Counted from the stretch's first letter, positions 16,830 through 25,561 are shown. The stretch: 64,000 bases of DNA from JADKCZ01 sp963786945 (GCA_963786945.1 CAWBAO010000006.1:248001-312000), one strand, 5' to 3'. Numbers and translations: made by a program. Notes: a model not told the origin generated them from the sequence alone.

Positions 16830-17621
16830 TCAGGGGGCGAAGGTCAGGCCGGCGGTGAAGTTGCCGGAGATGGTCGGGATGCCGCCCGAGACCGACATGC
16901 CGGAGCCGCCCGTGCCCACGTAGTAGGTGCCGCCGTAGAAGTTGACCGGGGCCAGCATCTCGATGCCGAGCCGGAGCGCCACCTTCTGCGACACGAAGAC
17001 CTTGACGCCGCCGGCCAGGCCGAAGGCGAAGTACCAGGTTTCACCAGGGTTATAGGTGATCCCGCCCGACTTGAAGGAGTCGGGGGAGGAGACCATGCCG
17101 CCGATGGAGCCGCCGAAGAAGGGCTCGACCTTGCCGCGGCGGAAGCCCTTCTCGCCCTGGATGAGGAAGTAGTTGGTGGAGACGCCGAAGACCTCGCTGT
17201 TCGAGTAGGCGTACGAGTCGGTGACGAACTGGACGTTGGGCTTGTAGTAGACCCACTTCAGCCCGATCTTGGAGCCCGGCGCGCCGGCGAAGGCGAGCTC
17301 GGCGCCCCAGCTGTTGGTGCTGTCGATGCGCAGGTGGCCGCCGCTGGCGTAGATGTTGGAGCTGGTGATCCAGCCGGCGAAGGCGCTGAGCTGGAGCTTG
17401 CCGCCGCTCTGCGCCTGGACCTGCTGCGGCGGCGGGTAGGCGGGCGGCGGCGCGTAGCCGGGCGGGTACCCGGGCGGCGGCGGCGGGTAGGACGGGGGCG
17501 GAGCCGGTGCCGGGGTCGGCGGCGGCGCGTAGGGCGCGTACTGGGCGAGGGCGAGCCCTGGCACGGCGAGGAGGGCGAGGAGCAGCAGCGGCCGGCGGAC
17601 GGCGATCTTGGACGGGCTCAT
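16830..17621 (-). CDS. Outer-membrane barrel protein with Pro-rich N-terminal linker
   Basis: A 263-aa protein. A signal peptide (MSPSKIAVRRPLLLLALLAV...ALAQ) is followed by a ~45-residue Pro/Tyr-rich linker (repeated PPPP and YPPG units) and then a ~190-residue beta-barrel domain with strands such as KIGLKWVYYKPNVQF and KVEPFFGGSIGGMVS, ending AGLTFAP. The linker could span the periplasm or peptidoglycan. The start at 17621 is fixed by the signal peptide. The barrel resembles the 217-aa barrel at 13247-13900 in size and strand style (both have the EPFFGG/PYIGGG..GG pattern). It heads the pair with DUF3943. Confidence 0.85.
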   Translation of the reverse strand: MSPSKIAVRRPLLLLALLAVPGLALAQYAPYAPPPTPAPAPPPSYPPPPPGYPPGYAPPPAYPPPQQVQAQSGGKLQLSAFAGWITSSNIYASGGHLRIDSTNSWGAELAFAGAPGSKIGLKWVYYKPNVQFVTDSYAYSNSEVFGVSTNYFLIQGEKGFRRGKVEPFFGGSIGGMVSSPDSFKSGGITYNPGETWYFAFGLAGGVKVFVSQKVALRLGIEMLAPVNFYGGTYYVGTGGSGMSVSGGIPTISGNFTAGLTFAP

Positions 17622-17682
17622 GGCGCGCAGTATATCGATCAGGCGCTGGGGGTGGAGCCCGATTTGGGGCTCGTGCGACGCT

Positions 17683-18501
17683 TCACCTCTTCCCCAGCTC
17701 CATCCGGAGATCCACCGGCGTCTCCAGCCCGGCGGCCCGGACCGACCCGCGCAGCCGCAGCTCGCCACCGCCCTGCGAGGAGGTCAGGGCCCGGCCGGCC
17801 CCGAGGAGCGACACCCGGATGGGCAGCGTGACCCGGGCCTCGCCGCCGGCGCCGAGCGGCTCGAGGCGCGCCTCCTTCCCGGAGGCCACCGTCACGCCGT
17901 TGAGGAGCACCTCGAAGCGGACCAGGGTCCCCGGGAGCGGGAAGCCGTTCGGGTTCTCCACGTCGAGGGTGAGGTCCAGCTCGAGGTCGGTGAGCGAGAT
18001 GACGTCGACCGAGGCCCGGGCCAGCCGCACGTCCGGCAGCCTCGGCACCGGCAGGTGCCCCTCGTGGCGGTACGGCAGCGCCAGCTCGCCGATGGGGGTC
18101 TCGACGCGGATGGCGCCGTCGACCAGGTAGGCCACCTGCGGCTGCCGCTGCGCCTGCCCGGCGAGCCGCGCCACGTCCGCCCAGCGCAGCCGCACCGACA
18201 CCACGAACGGCGCGGTGGCGCGCGACGGCAGCGTCACGCCACCGGGCAGCGCCCCCTCGGCCACCTCGGCCGCCTCGACCTCGAGGCGCCAGGTGGCGCC
18301 GGCCACCCGGAAGGAGAGGTCGTTGGGGTTCTCCAGCGTGAAGTGGAGGGCCACGGTCGTCCCCTCCAGGTCGACCGCCGTCACCTTCGCCTCCACGAAG
18401 CGGAGGCGCGGCTTGTCGAAGGCGCCCTCGGCGAGGTGCTGCAGCGAGGCGCAGCCGGCCATCAGGAAGGACGAGACCAGCAGGGCGGCGAGGCGAGGCA
18501 T
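17683..18501 (-). CDS. LEA type 2 (WHy-domain) lipoprotein
   Basis: A 272-aa lipoprotein (LMAGC). Two LEA_2/water-stress (WHy) domains are visible as an internal duplication: residues ~35-120 with TLENPNDLSFRV and ~170-255 with DVENPNGFPLPG, each with the typical N-P-N motif and flanking beta strands. Such domains are fibronectin-like beta sandwiches; bacterial versions are envelope or stress proteins of undefined role. The start at 18501 is fixed by the lipoprotein signal. It begins 34 bp after the DcaP-like porin stop and is likely in the same transcript. Confidence 0.88.
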   Translation of the reverse strand: MPRLAALLVSSFLMAGCASLQHLAEGAFDKPRLRFVEAKVTAVDLEGTTVALHFTLENPNDLSFRVAGATWRLEVEAAEVAEGALPGGVTLPSRATAPFVVSVRLRWADVARLAGQAQRQPQVAYLVDGAIRVETPIGELALPYRHEGHLPVPRLPDVRLARASVDVISLTDLELDLTLDVENPNGFPLPGTLVRFEVLLNGVTVASGKEARLEPLGAGGEARVTLPIRVSLLGAGRALTSSQGGGELRLRGSVRAAGLETPVDLRMELGKR

Positions 18502-18535
18502 GGTGGGCTCTGGATTCCGGGGCACCAGCGGCGGG

Positions 18536-20074
18536 TCAGAAGACGTAGCGGCCGCCGACCTGGAGCTGGTTGGCCACGCCACTCGACCCGTCCTTGTTCC
18601 AGCGCTTCCCGCCCAGGAACTCCACCACGAAGTCGAGCCGCGGCTCCGGCGACCACATGATGTTGGCCGAGCCACGCAGGGTCTTCTCGAGCGAGTCGCC
18701 CGCCTGGATGCCGAGGTTCGAGACCTTGACCCAGCCCGCCGTCAGCGTCGAGCGGACCTTCTCGGTCCAGCCGATCTCGTAGCCGAGGTAGCCGGCCACC
18801 ACCGGCAGCACCTCCAGGCTCCCGCCGGCCGGATCGAAGACGGCGTCCTGCCCCCCGAAGGTGTCGAGGTCGGTGATGTACCGCCCGATGCCCGCCCCCA
18901 CGTAGGCCGAGAAGGTGAGGTCGTCTCCCTCGAAGATCCAGCCGGTGTTGAGCCGCCCGCTCAGCCCCAGGCCGTAGCCGGGGGTGAAGGCGGCCTTGTC
19001 CGGCATGCTCTCCGGCACGGCCCGGAGCTGGCGCAGCACCACGGCGGCCTGCAGGTGTCCCACCGTCCGCATGAAGGGACCCAGCGCCTGGCCAGCGTCC
19101 CAGCGGAGCCTGAGGACGATGTCCGGGAGCTTGCTCACGCCCGTGGCCGACGTCACCTCGGGCTTGGGGTTCTCCAGCGCGGCGGCCAGCGTCAGCTTCT
19201 CGGCGACCGGCAGCGTGTACCGGACCTGGACCGGCCGGAAGAGCGAGATGGCGTTGAGCCCCTCGAAGTCGATGCTGTCCGGCTCGGCCTCGGGGTCCGA
19301 GAAGGTGGACCAGGTCTGGCCGACCAGCAGCAGGCCCCGCTGGGCGAAGGCATGCCGGAGCCGCAGCGTGCCGTTGGTGCCGGCGAAGTCGGCCTCGATG
19401 AAGGCGCGCAGGTCGCCGACGCTGCTGGGCGAGCGGACGTCGAAGTTGAACCGGCTCGGGATGGCCGTCATGGCCAGGCGGGCGCCCTGGTCCGCGGTGG
19501 CCGTTCCGCGGACCGGGATGGAGGAGGTGACGAAGCGGTCGTCGCTGCCGATGGGGGCGAGGCTGTCGACCAGGATGACCCGCACCTGCCCGCCGACCTT
19601 GAGCGCCGCGTTGGTGCCGGGGATGCGCAGCGAGCCGGGGAAGTCACCCGCCGACACGACGTCGGCCGCCTCGGGGAGGTTCTTGGTGGTCTTCTCCAGC
19701 TGCTTGATCCGCTCGTTGGTCGCCGCGACCTGGGGCATCTCCTGCTCCAGCGCCTGGAGCCGGTCGCGATTCTGCTTGAGCTGCTCCTCCAGCTTGCGGA
19801 CCTGCTCCTGCAGCGCCAGGACCTGGGGATCGGTCGGCGCGGGGAGGTCGGCGACCAGCCGGGGCTGCTCGCCGGAGGCGGACAGCGACGCGGCGGGCTC
19901 GGCCTCGACGGCCGCTGGCTTCGCTTGACCTGCCGTGGCGGAGCCTGGCTTCGCGGGAGCTGCCGCCGCGGCGGCGGGTTGGCCGGGACCACCGGTCGCC
20001 TGCCCGGCGGCGCTGGTCGCGCCCAGCAGCAGGGCCACCATCACGCCCGCTCGGATTGCCCTGGCCCCGTCCAT
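18536..20074 (-). CDS. DcaP-like trimeric porin
   Basis: A 512-aa protein. After the signal peptide (MDGARAIRAGVMVALLLG...) comes an Ala/Pro-rich stretch, then a coiled coil (~residues 80-125, LQEQVRKLEEQLKQNRDRLQ heptads) and a large beta-barrel beginning GSLRIPGTNAALKVGGQVR and ending LQVGGRYVF with a C-terminal Phe. The N-terminal coiled coil plus a barrel with the 'G..R..FDVRSP' and 'FIEADF' strands matches DcaP-type porins, which form trimers and pass small anionic molecules. The Met at 20074 is chosen because it gives the signal peptide. It is probably the first gene of the cluster, divergent from dnaB with 230 bp between. Confidence 0.87.
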   Translation of the reverse strand: MDGARAIRAGVMVALLLGATSAAGQATGGPGQPAAAAAAPAKPGSATAGQAKPAAVEAEPAASLSASGEQPRLVADLPAPTDPQVLALQEQVRKLEEQLKQNRDRLQALEQEMPQVAATNERIKQLEKTTKNLPEAADVVSAGDFPGSLRIPGTNAALKVGGQVRVILVDSLAPIGSDDRFVTSSIPVRGTATADQGARLAMTAIPSRFNFDVRSPSSVGDLRAFIEADFAGTNGTLRLRHAFAQRGLLLVGQTWSTFSDPEAEPDSIDFEGLNAISLFRPVQVRYTLPVAEKLTLAAALENPKPEVTSATGVSKLPDIVLRLRWDAGQALGPFMRTVGHLQAAVVLRQLRAVPESMPDKAAFTPGYGLGLSGRLNTGWIFEGDDLTFSAYVGAGIGRYITDLDTFGGQDAVFDPAGGSLEVLPVVAGYLGYEIGWTEKVRSTLTAGWVKVSNLGIQAGDSLEKTLRGSANIMWSPEPRLDFVVEFLGGKRWNKDGSSGVANQLQVGGRYVF

Positions 20075-20284
20075 CTGCACGCCCTTTCGCACCCGGCCGC
20101 GCCGGATCGTCCGGGGAGAAGCTACCTCGGGAGCGGCCGGCCCGGAAGGTGGCCGATCCCTGGAGGGGCCCGGCCCGTCGTCCCCGCTCCGTCCACGCCG
20201 ATTCCACCGGCTCTCCACGCCGCCACCGGCCCGGAAATCCGACGTTTTCCACCGATCACCCACGGTGCCGGAGACAGGGGTGGC

Positions 20285-20293
20285 TGTTACATT
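20285..20293 (+). promoter_or_regulatory. Possible extended -10 element upstream of dnaB
   Basis: TGTTACATT (TG-n plus a TACATT hexamer) lies 12 bp before the dnaB start codon. No -35 is apparent and the leader would be only a few nucleotides, so this is weak. Confidence 0.25.
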
Positions 20294-20304
20294 GCGCTCC
20301 GCCG

Positions 20305-21708
20305 ATGTCCGACAACGAGCTGCAGCGCCGCCCCGAGGCCCCCGTCCCGCTCCGCGGTGCCCGCGACCTCCCCCACAACGTCGAGGCCGAGCAGGCCGTC
20401 CTCGGCGCCATCCTCATCGACGAGAACGCCTTCGATCTCGTGGCCGCCCTGCTCAAGACCGGCGACTTCTACCTGCTGGCGCACCAGCACGTGTACGCCG
20501 CGTGCGAGGAGCTGGCCAGGGAGTCGCAGACCATCGACCCGGTGATGGTGAACCACCGGCTCGGCGCGCGCGGCCTGCTCGGCACCGCCGTGCCGCGCGA
20601 GCTGGTCTTCTCGCTGTCGCGGAGCGTGGGCGTCGCCGCCAACGTCACCCACTACGCCCGGGTGGTGCAGGACCTGGCCCGCGGCCGCAAGATGATGCTC
20701 ACCGCCCAGCGGGTGGTGGAGCAGGGCTACGAGTCCGGGGCCAACGTCCAGTCCTTCCTCGACGCCGCCCAGCAGGAGGTCTTCGGGGCGGCGCAGGGCA
20801 CCTCGGTCGACACGCTCCGCCGCATCAAGGACCCGATGATGGCGGCGGTGGAGAACCTCGAGGCGATCCAGAAGCGGGTCGCCGAGGGGAAGTCCTTCAT
20901 CACCGGCGTCCCCACCGGCTTCGCCTCGCTCGACAAGAACACCCTCGGCCTGCAGCCCGGCTCGCTCTCCATCATCGCGGCGCGCCCCTCGGTCGGAAAG
21001 ACCGCCTTCGCGCTCAACCTGGCCGCCAACGCCGCGCTCAAGGGCAAGAAGGTGGCCTTCTTCTCCCTGGAGATGCCCTCCGACCAGCTGGCGCTGCGGC
21101 TGCTGGCCGCCGAGGCCAAGCTCGACTGGCGCAAGCTCTCGCAGGGGCAGCTGGGGCGCAACGAGTGGGACCGGATCTTCCACCACGCCGAGCGGATCGC
21201 CGCCTCCAGCATCTGGCTCGACGACAACTTCGTCCTCACCCCGGTGGAGCTGCGCAGCAAGTGCCGCAAGATCCAGCGCGAGAGCGGGCTCGACCTGGTG
21301 CTGGTCGACTACCTCCAGCTCATGCACGCCCCCAGCGACCGGATGAACCAGTCGCGCGAGCAGGAGATCGCCACCATCAGCCGCTCGCTCAAGGCGCTGG
21401 CCAACGAGCTCAAGATCCCCATCGTGGCGCTCTCCCAGCTCAACCGCGGCGTGGAGAAGCGCAAGGGCGAGCCCCCCATGCTCTCCGACCTGCGCGAGTC
21501 GGGCGCCATCGAGCAGGACGCCGACATCGTCATGTTCCTCCACCGGCAGGAGGAGGAGGATCGCGAGGCCGGGCCCCCGGGCGACACGCAGCAGGTGCAG
21601 CTCATCATCGCCAAGCAGCGGCAGGGACCCATCGCCACCATCGACCTGGTCTTCTTCCGGACCAACACCTTCTTCGCCGAGATGGATCGCCGCCCCGGGC
21701 CGGGGTAG
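20305..21708 (+). CDS. dnaB: Replicative DNA helicase
   Basis: A 467-aa hexameric helicase that unwinds DNA at the replication fork. The N-terminal DnaB domain (RDLPHNVEAEQAVLGAILID, ~residues 13-115) is followed by the RecA-like ATPase: Walker A ARPSVGKTAF (Lys232), FFSLEMPSDQLALRLLA, Walker B DLVLVDYLQLM, the DRMNQSREQEIATISRSLK and ALSQLNRGVEKR segments, and the C-terminal arginine-finger region. It is full length with no intein. I start at the ATG at 20305 (MSDNELQRRPEAP), since the frame upstream encodes a non-homologous Arg/Pro-rich extension. It is convergent with thiD, 15 bp apart. Confidence 0.97.
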   Translation: MSDNELQRRPEAPVPLRGARDLPHNVEAEQAVLGAILIDENAFDLVAALLKTGDFYLLAHQHVYAACEELARESQTIDPVMVNHRLGARGLLGTAVPRELVFSLSRSVGVAANVTHYARVVQDLARGRKMMLTAQRVVEQGYESGANVQSFLDAAQQEVFGAAQGTSVDTLRRIKDPMMAAVENLEAIQKRVAEGKSFITGVPTGFASLDKNTLGLQPGSLSIIAARPSVGKTAFALNLAANAALKGKKVAFFSLEMPSDQLALRLLAAEAKLDWRKLSQGQLGRNEWDRIFHHAERIAASSIWLDDNFVLTPVELRSKCRKIQRESGLDLVLVDYLQLMHAPSDRMNQSREQEIATISRSLKALANELKIPIVALSQLNRGVEKRKGEPPMLSDLRESGAIEQDADIVMFLHRQEEEDREAGPPGDTQQVQLIIAKQRQGPIATIDLVFFRTNTFFAEMDRRPGPG

Positions 21709-21723
21709 CGCCCTGGCCGGGGC

Positions 21724-22506
21724 CTACCGCCGCCGGCCGCCGCCCGGGCTGCCGCCCCGCCCCGCGGCGTCGAGGTAGCGCTCCACCACCCGCTTGGCGC
21801 CCCGCACCGCCTCCTCCAGCGAGGCGCCGCGCGCCAGCAGGCCGGCCAGGGCCGAGGCCAGCCGGCAGCCGGTGCCGCGCGCCGTGCCGGGCCGCCGCCG
21901 CCCGCGGAAGCGGGTGACCCGGCGCCCCTCCACCAGCAGGTCGACCGGCGCCCCGTCGCGGTGGCCCCCCTTCACCAGCACCGCCCGCACGCCGAGCCGG
22001 CGCGCCGCCGCCACCGCCGCGTCGTCGTCCCCCACCGGGAGCCCGGTCAGCGCCGCGAGCTCGTCGAGGTTGGGGGTCACCAGGCGGGCCCGGGCCAGCA
22101 GCGGCCCGAGCGACTCCGCCGGCGAGCCGTCGGCGAGGTCGAGCAGCAGCGCGCCGGAGGAGGAGAGCAGCACCGGGTCGACCACCAGCGGCACGCGGGC
22201 CAGGTCGCGGGCCGCCAGCCGGGCCGCCAGCGCCCGGGCCAGCGCCGCCGTCCCCAGCATGCCGGTCTTCACCGCGCCGGGCCGGCGGGGCGCGCCGTCG
22301 AGCAGCGCGTCCACCTGCGCCAGCAGCATCGCCTCCGGGACCGGGCTCCAGCCGCGCACGCCTTTCGGCCCCTGCGCGGTGAGCGCCGCCGCCACCGGCC
22401 AGCCGCGCGCGCCGACGGCGCCGAGCGCCTCGAGGTCGGCGGCCAGGCCGGCCCCGCCGGTGGGGTCGAGCCCCGCCACCACCAGCACGGTGGCCTCGCG
22501 CCTCAC
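21724..22506 (-). CDS. thiD: Hydroxymethylpyrimidine/phosphomethylpyrimidine kinase
   Basis: A 260-aa ribokinase-fold kinase that phosphorylates HMP and HMP-P in thiamine synthesis. Motifs are VVAGLDPTGGAGLAADLEA at the N-terminus, the AVKTGML segment, PLVVDPVLLSSSG and LVTPNLDELAALTG. The usual GTGCTL anion-hole motif near the C-terminus is changed to GTGCRLASALA, which keeps the GTGC core. The start is GTG at 22506, overlapping the stop of the upstream amidotransferase gene by 4 nt (GTGA), so translation is probably coupled. The C-terminal ~20 residues are a Gly/Arg-rich extension. Confidence 0.94.
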   Translation of the reverse strand: MRREATVLVVAGLDPTGGAGLAADLEALGAVGARGWPVAAALTAQGPKGVRGWSPVPEAMLLAQVDALLDGAPRRPGAVKTGMLGTAALARALAARLAARDLARVPLVVDPVLLSSSGALLLDLADGSPAESLGPLLARARLVTPNLDELAALTGLPVGDDDAAVAAARRLGVRAVLVKGGHRDGAPVDLLVEGRRVTRFRGRRRPGTARGTGCRLASALAGLLARGASLEEAVRGAKRVVERYLDAAGRGGSPGGGRRR

Positions 22507-23216
22507 CTCGCGCCCCGGCCGGCGGCCGCCACCAGGCCGGCGTAGATGGCGGCGTGGCGCGGCTCGTGGCGCGCCAGGGCCTCGGGGTGCCACTGCACCC
22601 CCAGCGCGAACCGCCGCGCCGGCACCTCGATGGCCTCGATCACGCCGTCGGGCGCCCGCGCCGCCACCACCACCCCGCGCCCCGGCTCGCGCACCGCCTG
22701 GTGGTGGGTGGAGTTGACGGCCAGGGACCCGGCCCCGGCCAGCGAGGCCAGCAGCGTGCCCGGGGCCACCGTCACCGCGTGGCGGGTCGCGTCCTTCGGG
22801 GCCGCCTGCTGGTGGCCGGCCACCCCGAGATCGGCCTCGAGGTCCTGGTGGAGCGCGCCCCCCAGCACCACCGCCAGCAGCTGCATCCCGCCGCAGACCC
22901 CCAGCACCGGCAGGTCGCGCGCCAGGGCCAGCTCGAGGAGCGCCTGCTCGGCCGCGGTCCGCTCCGGGCGGGCCGGGCCGCAGGCCGGGCGGCGCGCCTC
23001 GCCGTAGAGCTCGGGCGGGACGTCGAAGGCCCCGCCGGTGATCACCAGCGCGTCGCACAGGTCGAGGAGCTCGGGCGCCGCCCCCGGCTGGTGCGGCAGC
23101 GGCAGCGCCAGCCCCCCGGCCGCGGCCACCGCCTCGACGTAGGCCTTCTGCAGCAGGTAGGTGGCGCGGGCCTCGTCGACGTCGAGGGTGAGGCCGACGC
23201 GGGGGCGGCGGCTCAT
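22503..23216 (-). CDS. Class I glutamine amidotransferase-like hydrolase (PuuD/Peptidase C26 type)
   Basis: A 237-aa triad GATase domain. The nucleophile is Cys108 in GVCGGMQ, with His210 and Glu212 in QWHPE. The N-terminal segment RPRVGLTLD and the ITGGAFDVPPELYGE loop resemble gamma-glutamyl-gamma-aminobutyrate hydrolases (PuuD). It sits between thiE and thiD with 4-nt overlaps on both sides (ATGA with thiE, GTGA with thiD), so it is made with thiamine enzymes. A role in freeing a glutamyl-blocked or amidated thiamine precursor would be speculation; PuuD-like enzymes act on gamma-glutamyl amides. The catalytic residues look intact. Confidence 0.9.
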   Translation of the reverse strand: MSRRPRVGLTLDVDEARATYLLQKAYVEAVAAAGGLALPLPHQPGAAPELLDLCDALVITGGAFDVPPELYGEARRPACGPARPERTAAEQALLELALARDLPVLGVCGGMQLLAVVLGGALHQDLEADLGVAGHQQAAPKDATRHAVTVAPGTLLASLAGAGSLAVNSTHHQAVREPGRGVVVAARAPDGVIEAIEVPARRFALGVQWHPEALARHEPRHAAIYAGLVAAAGRGAR

Positions 23217-23866
23217 GGCGCCCGCCCGGCCGCGAAGGCGGCGGCCAGCGCCTCGGCCCGGCGTCGCGGATCCTCCCCGTCGAAGATCGCGCCGATCACG
23301 GCGGCGGCCGCGGCCCCGGCGGCGGCCACCGGCCCGATGGTGTCGAGGCCGATGCCGCCGATGGCCACCACCGGCGCCGGCAGGCGGCTCGCCACCTCGG
23401 CCAGCATGCCCAGCCCGCGCGGCGCCTCCTCGATCCGCTTGGTGGCGGTGGCGAAGATGGGGCCGAAGCCGACGTGGTCGGCGCCGTCCGCCAGCGCCGC
23501 CAGCCCGTCCGCGAGCGTGCGGGTGGAGCGCCCCACCAGCAGGTCGGGGCCGACCACGGCCCGCGCCGCCGCCACCGGCAGGTCCTCGTCGCCGACGTGG
23601 ACGCCGTCGGCGCCGGCCAGCACCGCCAGGTCGGCCCGGTCGTTGACGATCACCAGCGCCCGGCCGCGGGCCAGCGCCACCAGCCGCTCCGCCACCGCCA
23701 GCACCTCGCCGGCCGGGCGCTCCTTCACGCGGAGTTGAAGGACCGAGGCCCCGCCGGCCAGCGCCTCGACGGCCTGGGCCACCGGGTCGGCGCCGCCGAC
23801 GATGGCGTAGAGCCCGCGCAGCCGGGCCAGCCGGGACGACCGCGCCGCTGAGGCGGGGAGCAGCAT
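23213..23866 (-). CDS. thiE: Thiamine-phosphate synthase
   Basis: A 217-aa TIM-barrel enzyme joining HMP-PP and thiazole phosphate. Diagnostic stretches are LQLRVKER, LVIVNDRADLAVLAGADGVHVGDEDLP, VGRSTRTLADGLAALADGADHVGFGPIFATATK and VVAIGGIG. In the phosphate loop the usual GCSTH is VGRST, a modest change. The start at 23866 was chosen because residues from MLLPASAARSS lead directly into the barrel. It is the first gene of the thiE-GATase-thiD unit; no TPP riboswitch is recognisable in the ~95-bp divergent upstream region. Confidence 0.93.
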   Translation of the reverse strand: MLLPASAARSSRLARLRGLYAIVGGADPVAQAVEALAGGASVLQLRVKERPAGEVLAVAERLVALARGRALVIVNDRADLAVLAGADGVHVGDEDLPVAAARAVVGPDLLVGRSTRTLADGLAALADGADHVGFGPIFATATKRIEEAPRGLGMLAEVASRLPAPVVAIGGIGLDTIGPVAAAGAAAAAVIGAIFDGEDPRRRAEALAAAFAAGRAP

Positions 23867-23888
23867 CTCCTGCGGGGTACCACGCGGC

Positions 23889-23918
23889 TTGACGGGCCAG
23901 CAAGGCGCCGCATATGTT
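23889..23918 (+). promoter_or_regulatory. Sigma70-like promoter for the 62-aa protein/htrA unit
   Basis: TTGACG (23889-23894) and TATGTT (23913-23918) are separated by 18 bp and match 5/6 and 4/6 of consensus, which is notable in such GC-rich DNA. The start codon at 23961 lies about 40 bp downstream. Confidence 0.5.
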
Positions 23919-23960
23919 CCGCCCCTCTTCGGGCTTCCCCAGGCATCACGAGGGCTCCAC

Positions 23961-24149
23961 ATGGCAGAGACGTTCGAGACCAAGGTGATCGACCGGCGCG
24001 TGGTGAAGCGCTACGTCCGCAAGGGAATCGTCGACGAGAAGGAGTACGCCGCCTACCTCAAGGCCCTCCCGGACCTCGCCGACCAGGCGCTCAGCGTCGA
24101 GTCGGCCATGGAAGGCGACCTCGACGACGCCGCGGACGACGAGGCCTAG
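23961..24149 (+). CDS. Small acidic conserved hypothetical protein
   Basis: A 62-aa cytoplasmic protein starting MAETFETKVIDRRVVKRYV. The N-terminal half is basic and helical (KRYVRKGIVDEKEYAAYLKAL) and the C-terminal tail is strongly acidic (EGDLDDAADDEA). I have seen similar short proteins in Anaeromyxobacter-type genomes but know no function. It follows a good promoter-like sequence and ends 4 bp before the GTG of the HtrA-type protease, so the two are probably co-transcribed. The start ATG at 23961 is preferred to upstream in-frame starts because those overlap the promoter. Confidence 0.75.
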   Translation: MAETFETKVIDRRVVKRYVRKGIVDEKEYAAYLKALPDLADQALSVESAMEGDLDDAADDEA

Positions 24150-24153
24150 CGCG

Positions 24154-25512
24154 GTGCGGGCCCGGCCCCTCCTCGCCGCGGCCTGCCTGCTCGCCGCCGC
24201 CGCGGCCGGCGCCCGCGAGGTGATCCCGCGCGGCGAGCCCACGCCCGCCGCCAGCCGCCGCACCCCGGTGGTCGCGGCCGTGGAGCGGATCCGCGGCGCG
24301 GTGGTCAACGTCGCCGCCGAGGAGCTGGTCCCCATCCGCGTCCCCTCCCGGCAGGGCGGCGACGTCGACATCTTCGGCTTCTTCGAGCGCCCCCGCTACC
24401 GCAAGGGCTACGCCGTCACCTCGCTCGGCTCCGGGGTGATCGTCTCGCCCGACGGCTACGTCCTCACCAACAACCACGTGGTCGAGCGCGGGGCGCGCTT
24501 CCGGGTCGGGCTGGTGGACGGCCGGGAGCTGACCGCCAAGCTGATCGGCACCGACCCCTCCTCCGACCTGGCCGTGCTGAGGCTGGAGACGCGCGAGCGG
24601 CTGCCGGCCGTCCCCATCGGCCGCTCCGAGGAGCTGCTCATCGGCGAGACGGTGATCGCCATCGGCAACCCCTTCGGCCTGGCCAGCACCGTCACCACCG
24701 GCGTGGTCTCGGCGGTCCACCGCAACTTCAAGGCCGGGGACCGGACCCTCTTCGACTTCATCCAGACCGACGCCTCCATCAACCCCGGCAACTCGGGCGG
24801 CCCGCTGCTCGACATCGAGGGGCGGCTCATCGGCATCAACACCGCCATCCTCGGCGACCGCAGCGCCGGCATCGGCTTCGCCATCCCCATCGACCGGGCC
24901 CGGCGCATCGCCGAGGACCTGATCCAGCACGGCGAGGTCCGCGAGGGCTACCTGGGCGCCAGCGTCGACGACCTGCCGGCGCGCGAGGGGGCGATGCCCG
25001 GCACCAGCGGCGGCGTCCAGGTCACCGGCGTCGACCCCGGCTCGCCGGCCGAGCGGTCCGGGCTGCGGCGCGGCGACGTGGTGGAGGCCATGGACGGGAC
25101 CGTGCCGGAGGGGGCCGAGGAGTTCCGCTTCCGGCTGCGCGACCTCCCCATCGGCGCCAGCGTCCGGCTCGACCTGCGACGCGGCCAGCAGCGGCTGAGC
25201 GTGACGGTGCCGGCGGTGGAGCTGACGCCCCAGCGGGTCGAGCAGCTGGTGCAGCGGCGCGTCGGCGTGGCGCTGGAGGAGGCCCGGGCCACCGGCGGCG
25301 TGGTGCTGGCCATCCGCGCCGTCACCAAGGGGACGCCGGCCGCCAAGGTCGGGCTGCAGAAGGGCGACCTGGTGCGCGAGGTGAACGGGGTCGAGGTGGC
25401 CACGCTCGACGAGTTCCGGCGCGCCGCCGCGGGTGCGCGGCGCACCGGCCAGCTGGTGCTGCTGGTCCAGCGCGGCTACGCGGCCGAGCGGATCGCCTTC
25501 GACCTGGACTAG
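24154..25512 (+). CDS. HtrA/DegP-type serine protease with two PDZ domains
   Basis: A 452-aa S1C protease. A GTG start is followed by a signal peptide (cleavage near AAAGARE), so it acts in the periplasm. The catalytic triad is His108 (NNHVVERG), Asp138 (SSDLAVLR) and Ser214 (NPGNSGGPLLD). Two PDZ domains follow at ~residues 255-345 and ~360-445, the second with the typical VREVNGVEV strand. This is the DegP/DegQ layout: quality control of misfolded envelope proteins, with PDZ domains reading exposed C-termini such as those of outer-membrane barrels. The GTG lies 4 bp after the upstream small gene. It fits the large number of barrel proteins encoded nearby. Confidence 0.93.
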   Translation: MRARPLLAAACLLAAAAAGAREVIPRGEPTPAASRRTPVVAAVERIRGAVVNVAAEELVPIRVPSRQGGDVDIFGFFERPRYRKGYAVTSLGSGVIVSPDGYVLTNNHVVERGARFRVGLVDGRELTAKLIGTDPSSDLAVLRLETRERLPAVPIGRSEELLIGETVIAIGNPFGLASTVTTGVVSAVHRNFKAGDRTLFDFIQTDASINPGNSGGPLLDIEGRLIGINTAILGDRSAGIGFAIPIDRARRIAEDLIQHGEVREGYLGASVDDLPAREGAMPGTSGGVQVTGVDPGSPAERSGLRRGDVVEAMDGTVPEGAEEFRFRLRDLPIGASVRLDLRRGQQRLSVTVPAVELTPQRVEQLVQRRVGVALEEARATGGVVLAIRAVTKGTPAAKVGLQKGDLVREVNGVEVATLDEFRRAAAGARRTGQLVLLVQRGYAAERIAFDLD

Positions 25513-25561
25513 CGCTCCTTGGTATCCTCGGGCCCGCGCCGCAGCGCCCAGGAGGACCGCC

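Noticed and set aside
23867..23960. TPP riboswitch upstream of thiE
   Set aside because: The space is only ~95 bp and I find neither the CUGAGA element nor the second conserved loop; a divergent promoter fills it.
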